Positions 42,444-51,317 of a stretch of DNA of 64,000 bases are shown one piece after another. Source of the DNA: Flavimaribacter sp024343425. Its GTDB lineage: Bacteria > Pseudomonadota > Alphaproteobacteria > Rhizobiales > Rhizobiaceae. Each line of letters opens with the position of its first letter. Positions within the stretch are counted from its first letter, which is position 1. The stretch lies in contig OZ245773.1 of the NCBI GenBank assembly GCA_965227645.1, positions 4,836,001 through 4,900,000 on the forward strand, written 5' to 3'. The notes below the pieces were generated by a model. It was not told the origin of the DNA. It made no database searches and was given only the letters and a program-made list of their open reading frames with translations. The position numbers and the translations under genes are program-made.

Positions 42444-45400
42444 TCAAACTCCCGCGCTTTCCAGTTCGCGGTTGAGGCGTTCGGTCTCGTGCGCCTTTGT
42501 CCTAGTGAACCTGGCGAAGACGAGATAGGCGACAGGCGTCAGGAACAGCGTGGCGGCCGTGGCGAGGCCCAGCCCGCCGACGATCACCCAGCCCAGCGAC
42601 ACGCGCGCTTCGGCGCCGGCGCCGACAGCCAGAACCAGCGGCAGACCGCCAAGCACGGTGGAGATCATGGTCATCATCACCGGCCGCAGCCTGCGGATTG
42701 CGGCTTCCTCGATTGCTTCGCGCACCGACCGGCCCTCATCGCGAAGCTGGTTGGCGAATTCGACGATCAGAATACCGTTCTTGGCCATGATCCCGACCAG
42801 CAAAACGAGCCCGATCTGGCTGTAGACATTGAGGCTGGTGCCCGTGAACCACATGGCGAACACCGCGCAGGCAAGCCCGAGAGGCACCGTGAACATGATA
42901 ATGAGAGCGCTTATGAAGCTTTCGAACTGGGCGGCGAGCACCAGCAGGACGACGACGATCGCGAACAGGAACGTCCGCCCGATATTGCCTGACGTCTCGT
43001 TCAGGGTGGCCGCCTCGGCCAGCGGTATGATGCGCATGCCGGTGGACAGATGCGGCCGGGCCATGCGTTCGGCTTCGGCCAGCGCGACGCCAAGCGAGAA
43101 ATCAGGATCCAGATTGGCCGTTATCGACACCGAACGCATTTTCTGTTCGCGGCCAAGCTCAGGAGCCACCGCCATTTCCTCAAGGCTCGAAATCGCTGAC
43201 ATGGGCACCGTGCGGCCGTCGCCGGTCTTGAGGAAGATGTTTTCCAGATCAGTCGGATCGTTGATCGGATTGCCGGTCGAGATCACCTTGATTTCCACGG
43301 CGCGATCCTTGACGAAAACCGTTCCAATGCTGCGGCCGTCGAGCATCGCCTGGATCACGGGCGCAAGTCCGTCAATGTCGATGTTGAGCATCGCGGCGCG
43401 CTCGCGATCCACCGAAATCAGCAATTGCTGCTGGTTGGTTTCATAGGAAAGCTGGACGCGGCTGAAACGCGGATCATCTTCCATGTCGCGAATAACGGCT
43501 TCCGCGCTCCTGGCCAGCTGGTCGTAGTCGTCACCGGCGATTGCGAATTGCAAGCCCGATCCGGCGCCGCGGATGCCCAGACTGTTGGGCTGAATGGGAA
43601 AGGCGCGCAAGCCCGGCACCTGCCCGAGCAAACCGTTGACTTCGTTGGCGATTTCCTGCTGGCTGCGTTTGCGCTCATCCCAGGGGGCGAGGGTCATGAC
43701 CAGGAAGGCGTTGTTCGCCTTGCCGCCGCGGCCCGCCAGTGAAAACACATTCAGCGCCTCGCCGCTGTCCTGCAGCGGTTTGACGAGGGCTTCGATCTGC
43801 TTGAGGCGCGACGAGGTGTAGTCAAGGCTTACGCCTTGCGGCGCGGTAATCGACAGGATGACGATCGACCGGTCTTCAGGCGGCGTCAGCTCCTGCCTGA
43901 GGCCCGTGAACACCGGATAGGCGATTGCGGCGAGCAGCACGGCGACGCCGATGACGACGATCGGCATTCGCAGGCAGGCGCCAAGCATCTTTGCGTAGAT
44001 ATTCGCGCAGAATGCGCCAAAGAGGGCGATCGGGCCAGGCGTCTCTTGCTTTTCGGCGTCGCTCGGATCCACGGCCTTGAGCAGCCTTGAAGCAAGCATC
44101 GGACACAGCGATAGCGCCACGACGGACGAGATCAGCACGGCGATCGTCAGCACGAAGCCGAATTCGCGGAACAGCCCGCCGGTCTTGCCCGGCAGAAACG
44201 AAATCGGCACGAAGACGGCCGCCAGCGTCGCGGTCGTTGTGATGACAGCGAAAAACACCTGACGGGCGCCCACTACCGCCGCGGCTCTGGGGCCAAGGCC
44301 GCGATTGCGCTGGGTGACGATGTTCTCGAGCACGACGATCGCGTCGTCGACGACCATTCCGGTCGCCAGCACAAGGGCAAGCAGGGTCAGGATGTTGATC
44401 GAAAGTCCGGCGAGCCAGATGCCGGCGACCGCGCCGATCAGCGCCACGGGCAGGGTGATCGCCGGGATTATGGTCGCCCGCATATTGAGAAGGAAGAGAT
44501 ATATGACTGCAATGACGATAAGGATCGCCAAAAGCAGCGATTTGACCACTTCCTCGATCGAGGCGCTTATGAAGGTCGCGTCGTCGCTGGTGACGCGGAT
44601 ATCGACGTCCGGCGGGAGGACGTCCCTGATCTCGTCGACGGCGGCCCGGACGGCTTCGGATATATCAAGCGTGTTCGATCCGGCCTGGCGCACCACGCCA
44701 AGCCCAATGCCCGCCCTGCCATTGGCGCGCAGGGTGGAATCGCCGGGGTCTGGACCGTAGGAGATGACCGCAACATCCGACAGCTTGGTCTTGTCGGACA
44801 GCATCGTCGCATCGAATTCCTCGGTCGAGTCGATCGCGGCGGAAGCGCGCACGACAATGTCCTGGCTGGAGCTCGTGAGCGATCCGGCCGGCGCGTCGAA
44901 GGCTGCCGAATTGAGGGCCGACGCCAGGTCGCCGACCGTCAGGCCGCGGCTTGCAAGCCGGTTCGGATCGACATCGATGCGGAAGATCTTGTCTCGATCG
45001 CCATAGACATAAACGTCGGCGACTCCCGGAATGGCCGTCAATCGGTCGAGCACATCGTCCTCGACCAGGATCGTCATGTCCTGGACCGTCAGCGCATCAG
45101 ACGTCACGGCGATCCGCATCACCGCCTGGGCGTTGTCGTCCGCCTTGATAACGCGCACCTCGTCGATATCGTCCGGCAGGTCTCGCGAAATACGGCTGAT
45201 GGCGTCTTTCAGATCGTTGGCGGCGACATTGATGTCGACGGTTTCGTTGAATTCCACGGTCACTCTGCTGCGGCCAAGCGACGATGTGGACGAAATAGAA
45301 CGCACGCCGGGCACGCGTCCGGCGGCGCCTTCGATGCGCGCGGTAATCTCCCTGTCGATGGTTTCGGGCGCAGCGCCGCTATAGTCTGTCCTTACGGTGA

Positions 45401-45569
45401 CCACCGGACTGTCGACCTCCGGCAGTTCGCGGATTTCGACGCCGAAGAGCGCGGCAACGCCGCCAACGAGAATGAGCAGATTGATAACGGTCGCGAGCAC
45501 CGGCCGTCGCACGAACAGCGCGGTGAAGCCGCCGCTGTCTGATTTCTTGTCGTTCTCGTTCCTGTCCAC
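42444..45569 (-). CDS. RND-family (HAE1-like) multidrug efflux permease
   Basis: 1041 residues, full length for an AcrB/MexF-type pump, starting at GTG 45569 directly after the adaptor stop. Twelve membrane helices surround two large periplasmic loops. TM4 has GMVVDDAIVVLENI with the two proton-relay aspartates; the conserved FFAVITTTATLAAVFVPISF follows. The final region includes NGILIVEFANQ. It forms the inner-membrane engine of a tripartite efflux pump with the adaptor upstream; no outer-membrane channel gene is in the operon. Confidence 0.95.
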   Translation of the reverse strand: MDRNENDKKSDSGGFTALFVRRPVLATVINLLILVGGVAALFGVEIRELPEVDSPVVTVRTDYSGAAPETIDREITARIEGAAGRVPGVRSISSTSSLGRSRVTVEFNETVDINVAANDLKDAISRISRDLPDDIDEVRVIKADDNAQAVMRIAVTSDALTVQDMTILVEDDVLDRLTAIPGVADVYVYGDRDKIFRIDVDPNRLASRGLTVGDLASALNSAAFDAPAGSLTSSSQDIVVRASAAIDSTEEFDATMLSDKTKLSDVAVISYGPDPGDSTLRANGRAGIGLGVVRQAGSNTLDISEAVRAAVDEIRDVLPPDVDIRVTSDDATFISASIEEVVKSLLLAILIVIAVIYLFLLNMRATIIPAITLPVALIGAVAGIWLAGLSINILTLLALVLATGMVVDDAIVVLENIVTQRNRGLGPRAAAVVGARQVFFAVITTTATLAAVFVPISFLPGKTGGLFREFGFVLTIAVLISSVVALSLCPMLASRLLKAVDPSDAEKQETPGPIALFGAFCANIYAKMLGACLRMPIVVIGVAVLLAAIAYPVFTGLRQELTPPEDRSIVILSITAPQGVSLDYTSSRLKQIEALVKPLQDSGEALNVFSLAGRGGKANNAFLVMTLAPWDERKRSQQEIANEVNGLLGQVPGLRAFPIQPNSLGIRGAGSGLQFAIAGDDYDQLARSAEAVIRDMEDDPRFSRVQLSYETNQQQLLISVDRERAAMLNIDIDGLAPVIQAMLDGRSIGTVFVKDRAVEIKVISTGNPINDPTDLENIFLKTGDGRTVPMSAISSLEEMAVAPELGREQKMRSVSITANLDPDFSLGVALAEAERMARPHLSTGMRIIPLAEAATLNETSGNIGRTFLFAIVVVLLVLAAQFESFISALIIMFTVPLGLACAVFAMWFTGTSLNVYSQIGLVLLVGIMAKNGILIVEFANQLRDEGRSVREAIEEAAIRRLRPVMMTMISTVLGGLPLVLAVGAGAEARVSLGWVIVGGLGLATAATLFLTPVAYLVFARFTRTKAHETERLNRELESAGV

Positions 45570-46733
45570 CTAGGAGCCTCTGAAAACGGGCGAGCCGGTG
45601 TTTCGGGTGATTTCCAGATCGGAGCCCGGTCGCAGGCTCTGCAGACCTTCCGTCACGACCTCGTCGCCTTCCGCAACGTCGCCAGACACCAGCACGTAGT
45701 CGGCGTTGCGCTGCAGGATCGACACCGGAACGCGATCGGACTTGCCGTCTTTCACCTTCCAGACATACGGACCCGACGAACTCCACTGCACGGCAAGCGG
45801 ATCGACAGCCGGGAAGTTCTCGCCCGGGAATTTCAGAACCACGCGGAAAGACATGCCGGGGCGCATGCGATCTTCCTCGTTATCAAGAATGGCGCGCACC
45901 TGGATGGTGCGGCTCGCCCTGTCGACGCGGCTGCCGACCGTGCTGACCTTGCCTTCAATCTGGACGCCCGGCAGCGCGATCGCGGTGACCTCCACGGGCT
46001 GGTTCTGTCGTATCTGCAGGCTGAATCGCTCCGGAACCCAGAAATCGAGAAGAATGGAAGACCGGTCGTCTATGGTGACTATCTCGGTCTGTTGCGTGAC
46101 ATAATCCCCGGTTTCCGCCTCGATGAAGCCGACAATTCCGTCGATCGGCGCAATGACCGAGCGCCGCTTCAGCGCCAGTTCGGCCTCGCGCATGTCAAGC
46201 TCGGCGTTGTCGCGCTCGATCCGCGCGTCGATCAGCTGAACCTGGCTTGCGGCGCGGGCGGTCACGAGCTGTTCGTAGCGTTTGACCTTTTCGTCCGCGA
46301 CGTCGAACGCCAGCTTCGCCTGGTCACGCGCAATGGACTCCGTGTCGGAATCAAGTTCCGCCAGCAGGTCTCCCGCCTCGACCTTGTCGCCGGGCAGGAC
46401 CAGAACCGCTTCAAGCACGCCCTCGGAGCGCGGCACCACTTTGACAGACCGGACGGCTTCGCCATCTCCGATCGCGCTGATCCTGTCATTGATCGCGGCG
46501 TTTCCGACCGTTGATGTGATGACAGGGCTGGGTTGACCGGCGCCGCGGCGCCGTGCGCCGCTATCCGCATTTGCGTCCTGTCCATCTCCGTCGCCGGAAA
46601 TCAGGGCGACGATCGATTGCGGCACACCGAAGTTCGTCAGTTTGCCGGCGGCCGATGCATCCAGTCTCGCCCAGGCGACTAGCGCAACAAGCAACAGGCA
46701 AATCAGGAGCAGGGACTGCTTGAACCAGCTCAT
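45570..46733 (-). CDS. RND efflux periplasmic adaptor
   Basis: 387 residues from ATG 46733, with GGAGA four bases before it. A signal anchor (FKQSLLLICLLLVALVAWA) is followed by a linker, the lipoyl half VKVVPRSEGVLEAVLVLPGDKV, a helical hairpin (DNAELDMREAELALK), the second lipoyl half and a beta-barrel segment (WVPERFSLQI). This matches MFP adaptors of AcrA/MexE type. Its stop abuts the GTG start of the permease, so the two form an operon. Confidence 0.94.
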   Translation of the reverse strand: MSWFKQSLLLICLLLVALVAWARLDASAAGKLTNFGVPQSIVALISGDGDGQDANADSGARRRGAGQPSPVITSTVGNAAINDRISAIGDGEAVRSVKVVPRSEGVLEAVLVLPGDKVEAGDLLAELDSDTESIARDQAKLAFDVADEKVKRYEQLVTARAASQVQLIDARIERDNAELDMREAELALKRRSVIAPIDGIVGFIEAETGDYVTQQTEIVTIDDRSSILLDFWVPERFSLQIRQNQPVEVTAIALPGVQIEGKVSTVGSRVDRASRTIQVRAILDNEEDRMRPGMSFRVVLKFPGENFPAVDPLAVQWSSSGPYVWKVKDGKSDRVPVSILQRNADYVLVSGDVAEGDEVVTEGLQSLRPGSDLEITRNTGSPVFRGS

Positions 46734-46843
46734 CGTTTCTCCGAATTGGGGGCCGGCTTCCGGACGGCCGGTCACCGTACCCCCATGATAGAGCAAATGC
46801 GCGCTTCGACCAGCAGAAAAGCGAAATTAAGGCCGGGGCAGCG

Positions 46844-47887
46844 TCAGATCGGCCGGGGCTGATCACGATATATTGACTGAATCTCGTCAAGGACCGCGCC
46901 GGAAAGGACCATATCCGCGGCGGCAATGTCGATCTTCAACTGCTGCATGGACGTCGCACCTATAATCGGAACCGTCGGAAAGGGGCGGGAAAGGCAAAAG
47001 GCGATCGCCATCTGCGCAGGATCAAGCCCGTGGCGGGCGGCGACATCGAGATAGCGCGCAATCGCCGCTTTCGAAACTTCATGATAGCGCCCGTTCAGGT
47101 TTTCCTGGATCGTCATGCGCGATCCGGCCGGCTTCGATCCATCGGCGTATTTGCCGGACAGACATCCGGCCGCCAGCGGCGACCAGGCAAGCAGCGTCAC
47201 ATCCTCAAGCGCGCTGACTTCGGCAAGATCAAGATCGAACAGGCGCGTCAGCAGATTATACTCATTCTGGATGGAGGCGATGCGCGGCAGGCCGTGGCGA
47301 TCGCTCGCTTCGATGAACTTCATCACGCCCCAGGCGCTCTCGTTGGACAGGCCGAAGGCGCGCAGCTTGCCTTCTTCCTTGAGCCGCCCGACCTCGCCCA
47401 GAATATCGGCGACTTCCTGGTCCATGTCGCCGACGTTCAGCGTACGCGGATCGTAGGTCCAGTGCTTGCGGAAATGATAGGATCCGCGATTGGGCCAGTG
47501 AAGCTGGTAGAGATCGACATAATCTGTCTGCAGGCGCATCAGACTGTCTTCGAGCGCTTCCCTGACGGTCGCTCCGTCAACGCGGCGTCCGTTGCGGACA
47601 TCGCGGTTGCCTTCGCCGGTGATTTTCGTGGCGACAACCAGACGGTCCCGGTCCGGCCGGTTCTTGAGCCATGTGCCGATGATCTCTTCGGTGCGGCCGG
47701 TGGTTTCGGCCAGACGCGGCGTGGTCGGATACATTTCGGCGGTGTCGATGAAGTTGATTCCCTGTTCGACAGCGAAATCAAGCTGTTCATGACCTTCGGC
47801 CTCGCTGTTCTGCGAGCCCCATGTCATCGATCCGAGGCAAATTTCGCTCACGCTCAGGTCGCTGCGACCCAGCTTTGTATATTTCAT
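46844..47887 (-). CDS. Aldo/keto reductase, Tas-like
   Basis: 347 residues. AKR hallmarks: FIDTAEMYP (Asp and Tyr of the active site), VVATKI (Lys), LYQLHWPNRG (His), FGLSNESAWG and the C-terminal cofactor loop PIIGATSMQQL. The loop RNGRRVDGATVREALEDSL and the insert SYHFRKHWTYDPRT are typical of Tas/YajO-like NADPH-dependent reductases. Substrate unknown. It stands alone between the RND operon and the BTLCP gene. Confidence 0.93.
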   Translation of the reverse strand: MKYTKLGRSDLSVSEICLGSMTWGSQNSEAEGHEQLDFAVEQGINFIDTAEMYPTTPRLAETTGRTEEIIGTWLKNRPDRDRLVVATKITGEGNRDVRNGRRVDGATVREALEDSLMRLQTDYVDLYQLHWPNRGSYHFRKHWTYDPRTLNVGDMDQEVADILGEVGRLKEEGKLRAFGLSNESAWGVMKFIEASDRHGLPRIASIQNEYNLLTRLFDLDLAEVSALEDVTLLAWSPLAAGCLSGKYADGSKPAGSRMTIQENLNGRYHEVSKAAIARYLDVAARHGLDPAQMAIAFCLSRPFPTVPIIGATSMQQLKIDIAAADMVLSGAVLDEIQSIYRDQPRPI

Positions 47888-47970
47888 CCCTGTCTCCGAT
47901 AGAAATGGAAGCAGGCCGCCAGACGGCGACGCTTCTTCAGATGATGGTTATCCGCCGATCTTAGCAGAAA

Positions 47971-48597
47971 TCAGTTGGGAATCGATCCCACCATCAGTTC
48001 GTCACCATTCTCAATGCTGACCCAGCGACCCGCATGGAAGCTGGCCTGGCGCTTGAGGTAGGTGTAGGGCGTGTCGATCCACAGACGCACTTCGTCATCG
48101 AGATTGTCGAGCACGTAGTCGCCTTCGGCCGTTCTCAGCGTCAAGACTGCGTGGCCTTCGCCATTGCGCTTGCGAACCACCGTGATCAGAAGATCCGAAG
48201 CCGGAAAGCCGCGCTTCATCAGCATGGCGCGCTTCTGCAGAACATAATCCTCGCAATCGCCAAAGGCTCCCGGATAGGACCAGACTTCCTCCCGACCGTG
48301 GATTTCCTCATCCGTCATCGGCATGACGGAAAAATTGACGGCCGTGTTGACATCCCGAACGACGGACCAGCCATAGCTGGTAACCCGGGACGGCGGCTTT
48401 TCCGCTTGTGTGCGGGCGCACTCGTCGCGGTGAAGACGGCAGAATTCGTAATGGCCAATGGGTTGAGACGTCATCCCGCCTTCCAGCATCGATGCATATC
48501 CGTGCGGACTGGCGAGTTGCGCCGCCAGCGCCGTTGGCGTCACGTTTGCAATAACAGCCAGGCCGACAACCATTGCATGCAAGAAAAAGCGTCCCAT
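47971..48597 (-). CDS. Exported transglutaminase-like cysteine peptidase (BTLCP)
   Basis: 208 residues. A signal peptide (MGRFFLHAMVVGLAVIAN... to about ALA) precedes the BTLCP domain (formerly DUF920). The catalytic cysteine is in AFGDCEDYVLQKRAML, the histidine in GEGHAVLTLRT and the acid in YVLDNLDDEVR. Related LapG proteins cleave surface adhesins; this shorter form is common in Rhizobiales without a lapD/lapA neighbourhood. None is seen here, so a LapG-like role is not established. Confidence 0.9.
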   Translation of the reverse strand: MGRFFLHAMVVGLAVIANVTPTALAAQLASPHGYASMLEGGMTSQPIGHYEFCRLHRDECARTQAEKPPSRVTSYGWSVVRDVNTAVNFSVMPMTDEEIHGREEVWSYPGAFGDCEDYVLQKRAMLMKRGFPASDLLITVVRKRNGEGHAVLTLRTAEGDYVLDNLDDEVRLWIDTPYTYLKRQASFHAGRWVSIENGDELMVGSIPN

Positions 48598-48731
48598 AAA
48601 CGACCGGTCCCCGTACCCCCGCGAACATCGTTAATGAACAGTTAAAGGGAGACGCGGCTATTAAGTCAATCTTAAGCATTGGAAAGTTCCGGTTATGGTT
48701 ACCGGAAAAGTTAACAGCGGGAAGTTTTACG

Positions 48732-49520
48732 TCATCTGCGTGTCATCGCCGCAACAGTTTTGAGCATGCGGGCAATGTCCTGCGGCCGGGACAGACGGTG
48801 ATCACCGTCGCGAACCAGCGTCAGCACCACGTCTTCACTCGGCAGATGGTCCACCAGCCTGAGCGCGTGTTCATGGGGAACGTCGGGATCCTGCATGCCC
48901 TGAATAATATGGACCGGACACCCCGTCTCTATAATGCCCGTGAGCACCGAATTGCGCGCGCCGTCCTCGAAAAGCGCCCGGGTGTACATGTTCGGCTCCG
49001 ACCCGTAGGGCGTCGGCTCCTCGAAATATCCCTGTGTTTCGAGCGCCTGCTTCTGTGCGTCTGTCAGCAGCGGTTCGTGCAGGGCGCTGGTGAAATCGGG
49101 CGCCGGCGCCAGCAGCAAAAGGCCGCTCACACGCTCCGCCTGGCCGGTTTTGCGCAGCTCCTGAAGCATTCGTATCGCAATCCAGCCACCCATCGAGGAG
49201 CCGACAAGCAGCTGCGGCCCACGCGTAAAAGCGTCAAAGACGGCAAGGCTTTCCTCCAGCCAGCGCGATATCGTGCCGTCGACGAAGGCGCCGCCGGATT
49301 CGCCATGGCCGGAATAATCGAAGCGCAAACAGGACAGTCCGTGCTGATCTGCATAGCGATCAAGCTCCACGGCCTTGGTTCCCATCATGTCGGACCGGTA
49401 GCCGCCGAGCCAGACGATGCCCGGAGCATCAGCGGTCCCGTCCGCGGGGCTGCGATAACGCACGGCGATCCGCCGGGCCTTGTCATCCTGTCCGACCGTC
49501 GCCATCTGTAACCCTGTCAT
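48732..49520 (-). CDS. Alpha/beta hydrolase, serine hydrolase
   Basis: 262 residues from ATG 49520 with GGAGG nine bases upstream. IVWLGGYRSDM holds the oxyanion strand, LLVGSSMGGWIAIRM the GxSxG nucleophile, IIQGMQDPDVPHEHAL the acid loop and LVRDGDHRLSRPQDI the histidine. This order resembles small esterase/thioesterase-like hydrolases (ABHD10-like). The final TRR is at the stop. Substrate unknown; no co-directional partner within 130 bases. Confidence 0.88.
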   Translation of the reverse strand: MTGLQMATVGQDDKARRIAVRYRSPADGTADAPGIVWLGGYRSDMMGTKAVELDRYADQHGLSCLRFDYSGHGESGGAFVDGTISRWLEESLAVFDAFTRGPQLLVGSSMGGWIAIRMLQELRKTGQAERVSGLLLLAPAPDFTSALHEPLLTDAQKQALETQGYFEEPTPYGSEPNMYTRALFEDGARNSVLTGIIETGCPVHIIQGMQDPDVPHEHALRLVDHLPSEDVVLTLVRDGDHRLSRPQDIARMLKTVAAMTRR

Positions 49521-49735
49521 TCCGCCCGTCCTCCTGAAAGCTGATCGCCGGCTATTGGCGCAGGTTCACGCCGCGCCGTAAACACCGAACCGCGAAGGGT
49601 TGGTGATTTTTTGTCGTGACCGTGCTATTGACTTAATTCAGGTGATGTTGAAAGTGCCGCAACTCGCGGGAGGCGGGTGGGAAAATTCGACAACCTGCCG
49701 AACCAAAAAACGCAACAGTATGGGAGACTACGACC

Positions 49736-50272
49736 ATTCGCAGACCATTCAGAGCACCGCCGACAACCAATACGGGTCCGCGTGCCAACGATGATATCCG
49801 GGCTCCCCGGGTACAACTCATTGATTCAGAAGGAAACAACAGAGGCGAAGTTGATATCGAGGAAGCGCGTTCCGCCGCAACGGAATCCGGGCTTGACCTC
49901 GTCGAAATCTCGCCGAACGCCACACCGCCGGTGTGCAAGATCCTCGATCTCGGCAAACTGAAATATCAGAACCAGAAAAAGGCCGCCGAGGCCCGCAAGA
50001 AGCAGAAGACGGTCGAGGTCAAGGAAATCAAGATGCGCCCGAACATCGACACGCACGATTACGACGTGAAGATGAAGGCCATGAACCGCTTTTTCGAAAG
50101 CGGCGACAAGGTGAAGGTCACCTTGCGTTTCAGGGGTCGCGAAATGGCCCACCAGCAGCTTGGCATGCAGCTTCTCCAGAAGGTGAAGGACGACACGATC
50201 GATATTGCGAAAGTGGAAGCCGAACCGAAACTGGAAGGCCGCCAGATGATGATGGTGCTGGCTCCCCGCTAA
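49736..50272 (+). CDS. infC: Translation initiation factor IF-3, ATT start codon
   Basis: 178 residues if translation starts at the rare codon ATT 49736, with GGGAG upstream. The frame from there reads RRPFRAPPTTNTGPRAND and then the IF-3 N-domain (NRGEVDIEEARSAATESGLDLVEISPNATPPV) and C-domain (KKAAEARKKQKTVEVKEIKM to GREMAHQQLG). No ATG or GTG lies in frame near the true N-terminus; the first is GTG 49931, which would delete the whole N-domain. An AUU start is a known autoregulatory feature of infC. IF-3 binds the 30S subunit and checks the initiator tRNA and start codon. Confidence 0.95.
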   Translation: MRRPFRAPPTTNTGPRANDDIRAPRVQLIDSEGNNRGEVDIEEARSAATESGLDLVEISPNATPPVCKILDLGKLKYQNQKKAAEARKKQKTVEVKEIKMRPNIDTHDYDVKMKAMNRFFESGDKVKVTLRFRGREMAHQQLGMQLLQKVKDDTIDIAKVEAEPKLEGRQMMMVLAPR

Positions 50273-50313
50273 CCGCCCTGCTATCTGCATCGGAAAGCCA
50301 ATAACGGCAAATG

Positions 50314-50342
50314 GCCCGCGGAGGCTTGCGCGGGCGGTTTTC
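50314..50342 (+). terminator. Intrinsic terminator after infC
   Basis: GCCCGCG (50314-50320) pairs with CGCGGGC (50329-50335) around an 8-base loop, then GGTTTTC. It suggests that rpmI-rplT have their own promoter in the following 210 bases rather than depending on infC read-through. Confidence 0.7.
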
Positions 50343-50553
50343 TGTCGTTATAAGGCCGCGTCCGAACCGGCCGGCAGGGCATGCCGTGTCGGTTCTGAAT
50401 GCAAAACACCCTACAGGCGCAGACATCCACCTTTCCGCAAGGAACCGGTTCGGTTTGCGACCAGCCTGAAAGCGCATGAGCGCGCGGGCGACACGGGTAT
50501 CAAAACAACAGGGCGACGCCGATCGGCTGGCCCGAAAAGAACGGAGAAGCAAA

Positions 50554-50754
50554 ATGCCCAAGATGAAGACGAAGTCTTCCTGCAAAAAGCGATTCAAGAT
50601 CACCGCATCGGGCAAGGTCAAATCCGCGGCCGCCGGCAAGCGCCACGGCATGATCAAGCGGTCCAACAAGTTCATTCGCGACGCGCGCGGCACGATGGTT
50701 CTTTCCGAACCGGACGCCCGCATCGTCAAGAAGTTCATGCCGAACAGCCTCTAA
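50554..50754 (+). CDS. rpmI: 50S ribosomal protein L35
   Basis: 66 residues from ATG 50554, preceded by GGAGAAGC. The sequence PKMKTKSSCKKRFKITASGK and KRHGMIKRS is typical of L35; size and charge are right for the family. It is followed 24 bases later by rplT. The 281-base gap before it carries the infC terminator and probably a promoter. Confidence 0.97.
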   Translation: MPKMKTKSSCKKRFKITASGKVKSAAAGKRHGMIKRSNKFIRDARGTMVLSEPDARIVKKFMPNSL

Positions 50755-50778
50755 AGCCCGGAACCAGGAGATCACATC

Positions 50779-51180
50779 ATGGCACGCGTCAAAAGGGGCA
50801 CAACGTCCCACGCCAAACACAAGAAGGTTCTCGCCCAGGCCAAGGGTTTCTACGGCCGCCGCAAGAACACCATCCGCACAGCCAAGGCCGCTGTCGACCG
50901 TTCGAAACAATACGCCTATCGCGACCGCAAGGTCCGCAAGCGCAATTTCCGTGCGCTTTGGATCCAGCGTATCAACGCAGCCGTGCGCGAGCATGGCCTG
51001 ACCTATGGGCGCTTCATCGACGGCCTGAACAAGGCGGGCATCGAAGTCGACCGCAAGGTTCTTTCCGACATGGCGATCCACCAGCCGGAAGCTTTCGGCG
51101 CGCTGGTCGCCAGCTCCAAATCGGCGCTGGAATATCTCAAGGACACCACTCCGAACGCTTTTGAAAGCGCTGTCGGCTAA
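50779..51180 (+). CDS. rplT: 50S ribosomal protein L20
   Basis: 133 residues with AGGAG upstream. The start MARVKRGTTSHAKHKKVL, the RNA-binding helix AKGFYGRRKNTIRTAK and FRALWIQRINAAVREHGL are diagnostic of L20. It is an early assembly protein that binds 23S rRNA and, in other bacteria, represses its own operon. Forms an operon with rpmI. Confidence 0.98.
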   Translation: MARVKRGTTSHAKHKKVLAQAKGFYGRRKNTIRTAKAAVDRSKQYAYRDRKVRKRNFRALWIQRINAAVREHGLTYGRFIDGLNKAGIEVDRKVLSDMAIHQPEAFGALVASSKSALEYLKDTTPNAFESAVG

Positions 51181-51218
51181 GCCAGCGTTTTCCCGAAGCA
51201 TCTCATGGACATCAGGGA

Positions 51219-51254
51219 AACCCGCGCTGGCAGGGCTGGCGCGGGTTTTTATTT
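51219..51254 (+). terminator. Intrinsic terminator between rplT and pheS
   Basis: AACCCGCGC (51219-51227) pairs perfectly with GCGCGGGTT (51239-51247), followed by a T-rich run. It lies 64 bases before pheS. I see no Phe-rich leader peptide before it, so a simple terminator is more likely than attenuation. Confidence 0.8.
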
Positions 51255-51317
51255 TGTTTTCGCAATTCCGGATTATCGATCCGGCCACAGACAGACAAGT
51301 TCAACGGATACACGACA

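Noticed and set aside
51219..51317. Phe-tRNA attenuator before pheS
   Set aside because: There is a terminator, but I find no short leader frame with consecutive Phe codons, so simple termination after rplT is the better reading.
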